DNA of 34,890 bases, taken from Penium margaritaceum (taxonomy: Eukaryota > Streptophyta > Zygnematophyceae > Desmidiales > Peniaceae). The stretch spans positions 1-34,890 of the forward strand of contig SZWC01023196.1 of assembly GCA_023375785.1 (NCBI GenBank). Reading direction: 5' to 3'. This document shows, piece by piece, positions 22,920 to 31,472 of the stretch (its first letter is position 1; each line of letters starts with the position of its first letter). Under the pieces are notes generated by a model. The model searched no databases and had not been told where the DNA came from. It saw only the letters and a program-made list of their open reading frames with translations. The position numbers and the translations under genes were made by a program.

Positions 22920-23272
22920 TGTGGGTGGAGGACATCCGGACTACCTGAAGGCCAGACTACCTGCAAGACGGTGGTAGATCCAAGACCCCTGCATTGATGG
23001 CCGGCATGGCCTAAGTAGGGGATTACCCATCAGTGGACCAAGAGTTAGGATTCTTTGTACATAGCTGTGGATAAGCTGCTTCTTAGATTTGTATTTTGTA
23101 ATCTGTACTATGCTCTATCAATCAAGATTGGATTCTCAAATTTGTGCAAGTGCATTTGTCAAAGTTTGATAGTACATGCAAAATGTACTGAGATCTCAGA
23201 AAACATCCTATACAAGGAAGCAAGGCCTGTCAGACCTTGCTGTAGTCCCCTTTCGCTGTACAAAATCTGACA

Positions 23273-23283
23273 TGGTATCAGAG
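23273..23283 (+). other. Primer-binding site, initiator tRNA-Met type
   Basis: TGGTATCAGAG follows the CA end of the 5' LTR with no gap. It is complementary to the 3' end of plant initiator tRNA-Met, the usual primer for minus-strand synthesis in plant copia elements. Confidence 0.95.
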
Positions 23284-23450
23284 AATAGGGGAAGCTTTCA
23301 ACAACTTTTTTGGTAGTGGCAGCTGTAGTGGATTAGTGGAGAATCCCTCCACCATCCTTGTAGAAGGAGGAACCTTCAACGGTCTTCCTCCATGTGAGTA
23401 GTGCAGTCATCCATTGCGACAAACGACCTGCACAAATAGCGCACTTCACC

Positions 23451-25232
23451 ATGATTCATATGGAAGCGGATGGAGAAAGGAAAGTTTCTCCCGCTCTTGA
23501 TGAGAATTCTGTTTTGCATAGTCTACGCATGGGACAAGAACAAGGTCGACATGTTGCAGACCACACATAATGTCAAGCGGCAGTGGCGCAATGCTTGGCG
23601 GAAGAGGCGCAGTGTTTGGCGCAACAAGAAGGCGCAGCACGCCAAGTAATGGATTATGAGGGCGAGGCATTAAGGCAGCAGCTTGGAGCTCAAGGACTCC
23701 TTCGACAACAAGAGCAGCTCGCATATGCTGCACAGGCATTTGAGACGTAGCAATTGCAGCAATCTCACGCCGCCCAAGCAGCCCACATCGCCCAGCTTCA
23801 GCAACAGCTGACATTGTTTGAGCAGCAATAGCAGCAAATTCAGCAGCAAATGCAACAACAACAGTAGCAGATGTAGTGGCAACAGATGTCAGAAGGCTCA
23901 TCTGCTCATCTGCCTCCCGCAAACCCTCAACCGGTCATGCAACCAGTCAATCCTCTGCCGGTTCAACCTGATGCACCTAAGGGAATGCCGCAGCAACAGG
24001 TTGCACCACAGGTGCCACCTATGGCACCCGTTCAGCATGTGCACCAGGCACATGTGCTACCTGCTTTCATGGCCCAACCCACAGTGCCAAGAGTAGCAAC
24101 GGCCTTAATACCAGTCTTGCAGCCGAACCCAGCAAGTCCAATGCAGCACATGCCTGTGCAAGTTCCTCCCGTGGCAGCACAAGGCATACCTTTTCAGCAT
24201 TTGGAGGACACCGTGCCTGCATCAATAGCCTCTCTACAAGTGCATAGGATTGCCAATGAGAAGTTCGATGGTGAGGACTTCCCACACTGGGCACACAAAT
24301 TCAAGCAAGTTGCCCGGATTCACAGTCTCTAGAAGTTCTATGACGGTTACTACTCACCTTCAACGCCAGGAGCACTACCTCAGGTGGTGGCCGAGTTCAA
24401 CTAGTTTACCATGGCTGCATTCATGGTGCTAGATAATCAGTTGAGCCCACGCATCCAACAAGGAATTCGAATGTACGAGGGTTCTGCACAACCTGCTCAA
24501 GATGCATGGTCCTACATGTTGAGGACCTACATGTCAGGAGACTCAACCTTCAAGTCTCATCTCCTGACCGAGCTCTCACACATAAGCCTCAGCGGGTTCG
24601 ACGACGTGGAAATCTACTTCAACAAGGCAAAGTCACTTTGCGACCAGCTTGCAGTGACAGACGAACTTGTTTCAGAACCCATCTTTGCTACCTTTCTCCT
24701 CCACCACCTGAATGGAGACTGGGACGATGTTTGCAAAGTGTTGAAGTTCAAGCAAGAAGCAGAGCTGACCGAGGCCTACGTTTGCAAAATGCTGCTCACC
24801 GAACATCGTGATTGGCTTCTAATGAAGAACAAAGAGCGCATCTTATCCAACGCCACTTACCATGATGTCAGAGCTGTTGTGAGGTCTTCTCAGCCTTCGC
24901 GAAACAACCAAACCACAAGGAATAGCGCCTTGTCCCAGTCATTCGCCTAGTCCTCCCCAAATACAAGCAGATGCAGCTCGTACGGCCAGCTGCCAGGATT
25001 ACGTCCTGCAATTGAGTACCATTATTGCAAGAAGAACGGGCATAAGATCAAAAACTGCTGGAAGCGACAAAAGGATGAGGAGCAAGCTAGACGGGAGAAG
25101 CAGGAAAACGAGTCAAAAGGAAAGTGTGAGAAGAAGGATGGGAAGCAGGAGAAGGAGGCTGAAAAGCAAGAACCTGAGGAGCAGGAGGGAGGAAAGGGGA
25201 AGGAGTACGACTAGACGGGGTCAGTTTTTTAG
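23451..25232 (+). pseudogene. Gag region: Gln/Pro-rich extension, Gag core, zinc knuckle
   Basis: Gag assembles the virus-like particle around element RNA. The recognisable Gag core starts near 24251 (ANEKFDGEDFPHWAHKFKQV) and runs through FKSHLLTELSHISL (about 24550) and LLHHLNGDWDDV (about 24700). A CCHC knuckle follows (HYCKKNGHKIKNC, about 25018-25056). Its first Cys is Tyr, so zinc binding is probably lost. A Lys/Glu-rich linker follows. About 265 codons precede the core: an Ala/Gln-rich helix-like part (about 23600-23880, with Gln runs) and a Pro-rich part (about 23910-24180). Such a long N-terminal extension is unusual for copia Gags, which normally start close to the core. Ten of the 17 stops lie in this region, four of them in or beside the Gln-rich part. 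Confidence 0.85.
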
Positions 25233-26483
25233 TTGTCAAGTACTCGAAGCGACACCTTCATGCGTTCTCCTTATGTGTGGTATCTCGACAGTGGGTGCAC
25301 CTTGCACATCACATTCAACAAGGAGTGCCTCCACAAACTCCTATCCTGCTCTAAATACTTCGTCACCGTGGCCAACAACAAGCAAGTGCCTGTGCTAGGG
25401 AAAGGGAAGATGATAGTGACTGGGTACAAAGGTGCCCAAGTAAAATTTGGTGACGTGCTCTATGTGCCTGGCATTTTTGTGAACCTTCTCTCTCTTGGAC
25501 AATTGATGAGGAGAGGTGCAGGCATCGTCAGAGGACAACACGTCGCACTGACGAGTTGTGAGGGGGAGACCTTTCCCGAGGGACAACTCCTACCACATGG
25601 AATGATTGAACTGGACTTCGGCTCACCAGCTCAAAATGACTTTGTGCCTTGTTTTGCAGCGGCATGTCTCCACCAACAACCTGGTGCAGATCTATCCTTG
25701 TGGCACAAGCGTTTTGGCCACGTCAACAACCAGCTTGTGCAAGTAATGCACAAGAAAGATCAGGTCAACGGAATTGACATCAAGGACAGAAAGAACGTAG
25801 CGCAGCCGTGCAAGGAGTGCGTTCGAGCAAAGTTACCTTGCCCAATGTTTCCTTCTGCCTCTAAGAGTAACGTCAACCAAGAATTGAATTTGGTCCACAC
25901 AGACATCTGTGGACCATTGCCAACGGCCACACTCAGCGGCGGTCATTGATGCTTTTTTCTGTTTGTCGATGACGTGAGGAGGTTCGTATGGAGCTATCCT
26001 CTCCACATAAGGGACGAGGCTCCTACGTACTTCTTCAAGTGGCTGGCCATGGCAGAAAGGCAGAGCAACTGCAAGCTACAAGTGTTACTCTAGGATGGTG
26101 CTTGCAAGTACAAGAGCGCTAAGTTCATGTCTCACCTGGAAGACATGGGGATCGTGCAACAGTTTTTGACAGCCTACACACCGCAGCAAAACGGGGTGGC
26201 AAAGAGAACAAATCGCACAATAGAAGTGAAACTGAAGTCTATGCTTCTTGGTGCTCAACTCGACAACAGCTGGTGGCAGCATGCCTTGAGGCAAGCAGTT
26301 TGGGAATACAATCGCGTACCACACATGGCCCTACCCAACACAACACCATTTCAAGCATGGCATGGTGACAAGCCTGATGTCACCATGCTTCGAACCTTTA
26401 GCTATATGGCACTACTGTATGTGCCAAAGGTGCGCCGCAAGAAGCTATCAGACAAAGCAGCATGGGGAGTGTTCCTTGGCTAG
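25233..26483 (+). pseudogene. Protease and integrase region of element D
   Basis: The protease cleaves the polyprotein; its active site WYLDSGCTLHIT (about 25278-25313) keeps DSG. The integrase zinc-binding part shows LWHKRFGH (about 25698-25721) and CKEC (about 25809-25820). The catalytic core shows VHTDICGP with Asp at 25902-25904, the second Asp at 26094-26096 (DGACKY), and AYTPQQNGVAKRTNRTI (about 26172-26222). In that last motif the expected catalytic Glu, 36 residues after the second Asp, is Lys (AAG, 26202-26204). The DDE triad is therefore broken by a Glu-to-Lys change as well as by stops at 25947, 26091 and 26481. The region ends in the copia motif WGVFLG. Confidence 0.9.
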
Positions 26484-26810
26484 AGCCAAAGCATGAAGGG
26501 ATGGGAATTCTATGACGTGGACACGAAGTGAATCTCAACGAGCCGTGATGCCATTTTTTCTGAAAATCTTACGCGCCAGGCATGGGAGGAGAAGCGCATG
26601 AGAGAACCAGACTTCTTGCAAACATTTTACGACTCAAACTGCCAGTCACTCAAGGATTTAGACGATAGCTCAGACCCACTCAAGTTTACGGATCTGAATG
26701 AGGTGCATGAGGAGACGATGGGAGCGCGTGTGCCCTTTGGTGGAAATGTTCACGAACGCATCTCCGGCCTTCACTAGCCTCTCGTAGTAGCGGATGGCAA
26801 AACCGAGGTT

Positions 26811-28613
26811 GTGCCTGTGCAAAATCTTCCTAAGATGGCGAAGCAAGTCGACGAACCAAGTGGAGTTCATCGTCGGCAGTTCACTCGCCTCCTGCAACAG
26901 CAATTGGAGCAGCAGAAAGTGGAGGAGGATCATGACGAGAACAACATGGCAATCACACTATGTTGTGTCTACAAGGAGGACGCAAACGTCCTTGCTGAGT
27001 TCTCCACCACTCATCTTGCTGCCCTTCTGTCAACAACCAAGGAGCTACCACTGGAACCCAAGACAATCAAGGAAGCTCTCAGTGGAGAACATGCTGCAAA
27101 ATGGAAAGCTGCATTGGATGGAGAATATGAAAGCCTCATGGACCAAGAAACGTGGGAATTCGTGGAGCTACCTCCTGGAGCACGGCCTGTTGGGGTCAAA
27201 TGGGTTTTTCGCATCAAAACAAAGACTGACAGGAGCATCGACAAGTTCAAGGCACGTTTGGTGGCCAAAGGAATTTCACAGGTTAAGGGGAAGGACTTCT
27301 TTGAGACATACGCCCTAGTAAGATTCTGCACCACAGCTTGCATTCTTCTTTCCGTCGCAGCTGTGAAGGACTACGAAGTGCAACAGCTCGATGTGAAGAA
27401 TGCATTTCTTCACGAAGAAATGGATAAAGTCGTCTACATGAAGTAGCCACACGGTTATGACGATGGGTACGGAAGAGTGTGGAAGCTCGTGAAAAGCTTG
27501 TACGGTCTCAAGCAGAGCCCGCTTTTGTGGTACCTGAAACTCGAGAGACTTCTGGAGTCCATCGATTTCCTCCCATCAGCCTACGAGGACTACCTATTCC
27601 TCCATTGTTCATCACCAAACGAGCAACCCGATTGCTATGCACTGGTCTACGTTGATGACATCTTGATCATCGGCCTGTCAGCTGAGTTCATCAAAACCAC
27701 GGCTACGGCCATGGCAAAAGAAGTCAACTTGACTCTCATGCTAAGCTTCGAGTACTATCTTGGCATGAATATCAAGTGTGACCAAAAAGCACGGACACTT
27801 GAGTTAATTCAGCAGACCTATGCAACAAAGGTCTGTGACCGCTTTGATGTGCCAGACCAGCACGTGATTACTCCTCTCACCCAACAGCAGCTGGTGCATC
27901 AAGGAGTAAGGGGGAGGAGCAAGACTGACTACCGCAGCAGAATCGGTTCATTGATGCACGCTGCAAGCTGCACGCGACCTGACCTGCAGTTCACCGTGAG
28001 CAACCTTGCACGCCGCAATGAGACATGTGCCAAAGCAGCTTGCAAAGAACTCGACCGAGCTCTTGGTTACCTCAGAACCACGAGCGATGCAAGATTGCGC
28101 TTTGGGACCTCGAGAGATCTCGAGCTCCAATGCTACGTGGATGCCGATTTTGGAGGGACCGAAGAAGACCGACGTAGCACTACTAGATTTGTGTGTCTGC
28201 TTGGCCGTAGAGCTATCTCTTGGATGAGGAAGCGGCAAAATATCACAATTCTCAGTTCAGTAGAAGCTGAGTTCGTGGCAGCAACAGCGGCAACACAGGA
28301 GGTCACTTACCTTCGCAATCTCCTAGATGACATTGGCTTTGCACAAGTGAATCAGACACAAGTGTTTGTCGATAAGAGCTCGGCGATCGACCTGGAAAAG
28401 TCGACAAAATTTTAAGGTAGGACCAAGCACATCGATATCCGAGGGCATTGGATTCACTCCAAGGTCCAAGACGGTACAGTGGAACCCGTGCACGTACAAG
28501 GAAAGCTGCAAGCTGTAGACTTTCTGAAAAAAAGCGTCCCAAAATCAATCCACTATCAATGCATGCAACAAAGTGGACTCACATCGAATGCGTTCTCGCA
28601 GTTGCCTCAATGA
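26811..28613 (+). pseudogene. Reverse transcriptase and RNase H region of element D
   Basis: RT and RNase H make the cDNA in the particle. Motifs in order are TWEFVELPPGARPVGVKWVF (about 27153-27210), FKARLVAKGISQV (about 27246-27284), VQQLDVKNAFLHEEM (about 27378-27422), SLYGLKQSPLLWY (about 27495-27533), and ALVYVDDILIIG with the YVDD box at 27648-27659. SLMHAASCTRPDLQFTVSNLA (about 27951-28012) ends the RT thumb. RNase H shows CYVDADFGG (about 28132-28158), ISWMRKRQ (about 28215), and LSSVEAEFVAA (about 28254). KHIDIRGHWI (about 28428) follows. The YVDD and RNase H acidic residues look intact. Only two stops (27444, 28413) break this part. Confidence 0.93.
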
Positions 28614-28740
28614 ACTCCGAGGTTCTCGGGACACGAGCGTCGAAGAGCCAAAATTTCCCCATGGATACATCTTGCAATGTGCAGACAAATTTTGCGTGCT
28701 TTATGGTGCACGTAAATTCAATGGTGGGATGTGAGGCTGC

Positions 28741-28750
28741 AAGGGGGAGT
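28741..28750 (+). other. Internal polypurine-tract-like motif after pol
   Basis: AAGGGGGAGT lies 128 bp after the pol stop, at the place where most copia elements have their polypurine tract and 3' LTR. It shares the 9-mer AGGGGGAGT with the true tract (30272-30280). It may be a former or secondary priming site for plus-strand synthesis. Confidence 0.5.
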
Positions 28751-28752
28751 AA

Positions 28753-29346
28753 GAAAGATCAAGAAAAATTCAGTTTTGCAGCTGTGAAAAATTCAGCAGC
28801 AGGAATCTCTCCTCCATCAACCCCAAATTCACGGGTGAAATCTCATTTCATCTCACAGCAAGGCAAAGGCCCGCGTGACCACGTTGGTGGCTTCATCAAG
28901 TCAACAAAGTGGACTCCATTTACTGGAGTAGGCTGCCATTGATTTCTATAGCTCCATCAAGGAAGGAGAACAAGGCAGTAGCTAGAAAAGCAAGCCAAGC
29001 AGCTGATGTGCAGCAGATTGCACTTGGATCGGTGAGCAACCTGACCAATATTTTTGTCGGAGCAGCAGATTCTACCGTTGCAGGTTCTGTCATTGCAAAC
29101 TCTACCCTTTTAGCGACAACATTCAGCCACGCCCAAAGCGGCGGTCGCATTGGCATCCTCAACCTTGCCAAAAAAAGACAAAATAGCGAGCTTGGTTTGC
29201 TCACTTATGTAGTAGGGTTCAAAGCAGCAACAGCTATAGGCGAAGCTGCGATTTCGGAGCGACAGCACAAGAGGAGGAGGGGAGGAGCTCGCTTGGTGTT
29301 GAAAAACCTCGCACAAAAGTACAAAGTTTGGCCAGCGCCAATGTGA
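28753..29346 (+). pseudogene. Accessory open frame 1 between pol and 3' LTR
   Basis: After the internal purine motif, one frame stays open from 28753 to TGA 29344-29346, about 197 codons, with one internal TGA at 28876-28878. It has no in-frame ATG near its start. Residues include RKENKAVARKASQAADVQQI and a basic block (ERQHKRRRGG, about 29260-29290). I recognise no domain. The antisense strand is open over part of it (29204-28920, 94 codons) and also reads protein-like, so a captured host fragment in either direction is possible. Confidence 0.4.
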
Positions 29347-29398
29347 CGTCACCATCGGCGCCGGCCTGCGCAGAGGGAAAGACAGCTTGCCCTCCTGA

Positions 29399-30241
29399 CT
29401 AGGGACCTGCAAGACTCACAAAGGACAGGGAGGGGATCTTGCAAAGCGAAAGCAAGAGAGAAAAAGACGAAGTGAAAACTGTGCAATCACTCACCAGCGA
29501 TTGCGCACTTTGCCTCCTCGACTACGTAGCGAAGTCAGCTCCACTGGCAAGTTCGCACGGCACACACTCGATCTTCATCTCCAGCAAACTCAGGAAGACG
29601 GCCCAGCACGTGAAATGGATTGCGGAGCCGACCCTGCAGCAGACAACGCATCAGGAAATGCCCTTTTTGAGAGACAATCCACCGAACAGAAGATGGTGGG
29701 ACTGAAACGGGCTAGCAAGCAAACTGCTTGCACCTCGACGGCTGTTACTGATGAAAAACACCCCTACGCAACTAAAAGCGGGACAGAAGGCTTTAACTGC
29801 CCCATGGGTGGCCTTTTTTCTGCTCCAATAGCTCAACACAGCTTTCCAACAGCAGCACCAACTCACTAGGAGCTGTACAATGGTGGAGATGAGGAAAACT
29901 GGTCCGAGGCACATGCTCAGCCTCTTGGCCGAAAGCCATCGGAGAAGTTGCCTCTCCATGAAGCAACTAATGTTTTGCTGGAGGTACCCGAAATCGACCC
30001 GAACATTTTCCAATTTCCGGAGTTACTTCATTCGAGCCCAACAAGACCCGAAAATACATCACCTATGTTCTCGAGAACCGACAAAGCTAAAAACGGGGGC
30101 ATAAATCTTCTTCTTGATTACGAAGCCGGCTTCAACAATTTTCTCAACCACCATCTAATCGACTATGAGGATCAGCTCCAATCCTTGGACAAAAACTTGT
30201 GGACTGCCCTTGAAGATTTTTTTGGAGACCCGCAGGTGTAA
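29399..30241 (+). pseudogene. Accessory open frame 2 (acidic), ends at the 3' LTR
   Basis: This frame is open from 29399 to TAA 30239-30241, broken once by TAG at 29867-29869. The first in-frame ATG (29615) would give 208 codons. The C-terminal half is acidic with bulky hydrophobics (LLLDYEAGFNNFL, ALEDFFGDPQV), a pattern like activation or protein-binding segments. I see no membrane segment or signal peptide, so it does not look like an env-like protein. The stop codon lies about 30 bp before the polypurine tract. The single break is again a TAG. Some plant copia lineages carry an extra 3' gene; I cannot match this one to any. Confidence 0.5.
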
Positions 30242-30270
30242 ATTCATGTTGCATCACCAGCACAACAATT

Positions 30271-30279
30271 GAGGGGGAG
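30271..30279 (+). other. Polypurine tract of element D
   Basis: GAGGGGGAG abuts the TGTTAG start of the 3' LTR. It is the expected primer site for plus-strand DNA synthesis, and its contact with the LTR confirms the boundary. Confidence 0.95.
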
Positions 30280-30766
30280 TGTTAGAGGTTGTCAATTACT
30301 GCACTGGTTTACCGCTCCATTAGAGTGAAGTCGGCGAAGAAATCAGACGACCGTACAAGAAGATACAGATTTTATCGTACAAACCTGGGTATGAAACATT
30401 GGACAATCTACTTCTGTACAGGCCCGATAACTTCTAGCATTCTGGCTCTTGGGGTGTAAGGAGCCTAATGTAGATAGTGTGCACTTATGCGCTACAAGGG
30501 AGCACATGCCACTTTCCTAATCCTAGGGAGGGAGGAATTACGTACTGCATAGTGATACATCGGCACGCTAGTCTGGCGGTCCCAATTTTGTCACAACGCA
30601 CGGCTTCCAATGTTGGAGGAAGCAAACTACTGCATCGTCCTCAACATGCACATGGCATGGGAGCTGCCATATCATCAGCAAAATGGAGCACTGAAGAACA
30701 AGTTTCAGGACGAGGGAGATCGACGATCCTCATCTGACCATTTGGCAACATCAACCGCTGACGAGA

Positions 30767-30843
30767 GAAGCTTCTGAAGGAAGAAAACCTATGGAGAACA
30801 TTCTCCATTAAGCCAGAGGAAGCTTCCTTAGGGAGGAAGCTTC
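30767..30843 (+). promoter_or_regulatory. GAAnnTTC cluster in the 3' LTR
   Basis: GAAGCTTC at 30767-30774, 30819-30826 and 30836-30843, and GAACATTC at 30796-30803. These are the same four sites, with near-identical spacing, as in the 5' LTR. From here they could drive read-out transcription into the right flank. Confidence 0.6.
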
Positions 30844-30908
30844 TCCTTTTCCCAAGTGGACAATTCCTATGGAGGTGGCTTGCCCTATAAGCAAGCCTTG
30901 GGTCACTG

Positions 30909-30915
30909 TATATAA
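30909..30915 (+). promoter_or_regulatory. TATA box of the 3' LTR
   Basis: TATATAA in the context CTGTATATAAG, the counterpart of 22714-22720. It could start read-out transcripts toward 31468 and beyond. Confidence 0.7.
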
Positions 30916-31467
30916 GAGCATGGCCAAGACACTCTCAAGAACAAGAAATTTATGACTCCACAGCAGTGCACCTCCTAAACCTCAGTCTCAAGGCGTCTCC
31001 CTTCAGCGGCTTGACGTCCTCTATGCTACAAGGCCTGGAGTTCTGTCCAAGACCTTTACTGGGGAGCCCTCTGAAGACTGAAGACCCCTAGCAAGCCTGG
31101 CACGTTCGTGCCAGCGTGGGTGGAGGACATCCGGACTACCTGAAGGCCAGACTACCTGCAAGATGGTGGCAGAGCCAAGACCCCTGCATTGATGGCCGGC
31201 ATGGCCTAAGCAGGGGATTACCCATCATTGGACCAGGAGTAAGGATTATCTGTACATAGCTGTGGATAAGCGACTACTGAGATTTGTACTTTGTAATCTA
31301 TACTATGTACTATCAATCAAGATTGGATTCTCAAATTCATGCAAGTGCATTTGTCAAAGTTTGATAGTACATGCGAAATCTGCTGAGCTCTCAGAAAACA
31401 TCCTGTATAAGGCAGCAAGAGCTGTAAGACCTTGCTGTAGTCCCCTTCCACTCTACAAACTGTTATA

Positions 31468-31472
31468 CCTCA
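31468..31472. repeat. Target-site duplication of element D, right copy
   Basis: CCTCA directly after the 3' LTR, identical to 22072-22076. Confidence 0.92.

Larger units (their letters stand above)
22077..23272 (+). repeat. 5' LTR of element D
   Basis: Begins TGTTAGAGGTTGTC and ends AAATCTGACA, so it has the usual TG...CA ends. It carries the U3 promoter elements (heat-shock-like palindromes at 22564-22640 and a TATA box at 22714) that would drive the genomic RNA. A small hairpin, CTGGCAC/GTGCCAG, lies at 22902-22919. Compared with the 3' LTR it has 8 more bases in the AAGAGGAAAAAAGGACG stretch near 22660. Confidence 0.96.
23451..28613 (+). pseudogene. Element D gag-pol polyprotein, broken by 17 stops
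   Basis: One reading frame runs from ATG 23451 to TGA 28611-28613 (1,720 codons) and carries all copia domains with no frameshift. Internal stops start at 23568 (TAA), 23748, 23829, 23865, 23874, 24330, 24402, 24948, 25212, 25230 (all TAG), 25947 (TGA), 26091, 26481 (TAG), 26529 (TGA), 26775, 27444 (TAG) and 28413 (TAA). Many sit where Gln or Arg is expected from neighbouring Gln repeats or family motifs, so single C-to-T changes at CAG, CAA or CGA would explain them. The start is the first ATG of the frame, 178 nt after the LTR; another ATG follows at 23460. The first internal stop falls after 39 codons, so no full product is possible without readthrough. Translation of a single gag-pol is normal for plant copia elements. 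Confidence 0.95.
22077..31467 (+). mobile_element. Element D: full-length Ty1-copia retrotransposon, 9,391 bp
   Basis: A structurally complete LTR retrotransposon with perfect 5-bp target-site duplications, LTRs of 1,196 and 1,188 bp, a tRNA-Met-type PBS, gag-pol in one frame, and a polypurine tract against the 3' LTR. The domain order gag, protease, integrase, RT, RNase H defines Ty1-copia. It is longer than most copia elements because of three things: long LTRs, a long N-terminal Gag extension, and about 1.5 kb between pol and the 3' LTR. It cannot encode a working polyprotein as it stands (17 internal stops, integrase catalytic Glu replaced). Hand alignment suggests the LTRs differ at about one position in ten, so the insertion is old. 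Matching duplications argue against recombination between copies. Confidence 0.97.
30280..31467 (+). repeat. 3' LTR of element D
   Basis: Begins TGTTAGAGGTTGTC like the 5' copy. The last 14 bases (TACAAACTGTTATA) align with TACAAAATCTGACA, so the terminal CA is now TA. The end is fixed by the CCTCA duplication that follows. It contains a TATA box at 30909-30915 and GAAnnTTC motifs at 30767, 30796, 30819 and 30836. It differs from the 5' LTR at roughly a tenth of sites and lacks about 8 bases. Confidence 0.96.

Noticed and set aside
23446..23922. 158-codon minus-strand frame
   Set aside because: It lies antisense to the Gln-rich Gag extension of element D. Repeated CAG/CAA codons on one strand keep the other strand open as CTG/TTG, giving Leu/Ala runs. 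It has no independent motif.
23451..28613. TAG read as a sense codon, or organelle-style U-to-C editing repairing the stops
   Set aside because: Nuclear plant genes use TAG as a stop, and U-to-C editing is known from organelles of some plants, not for nuclear TEs. TAA and TGA stops, the integrase Glu-to-Lys change and the broken zinc knuckle also point to decay.
28909..29346. Env-like gene between pol and 3' LTR
   Set aside because: Neither accessory frame shows a signal peptide or a membrane anchor, and neither resembles an envelope protein.
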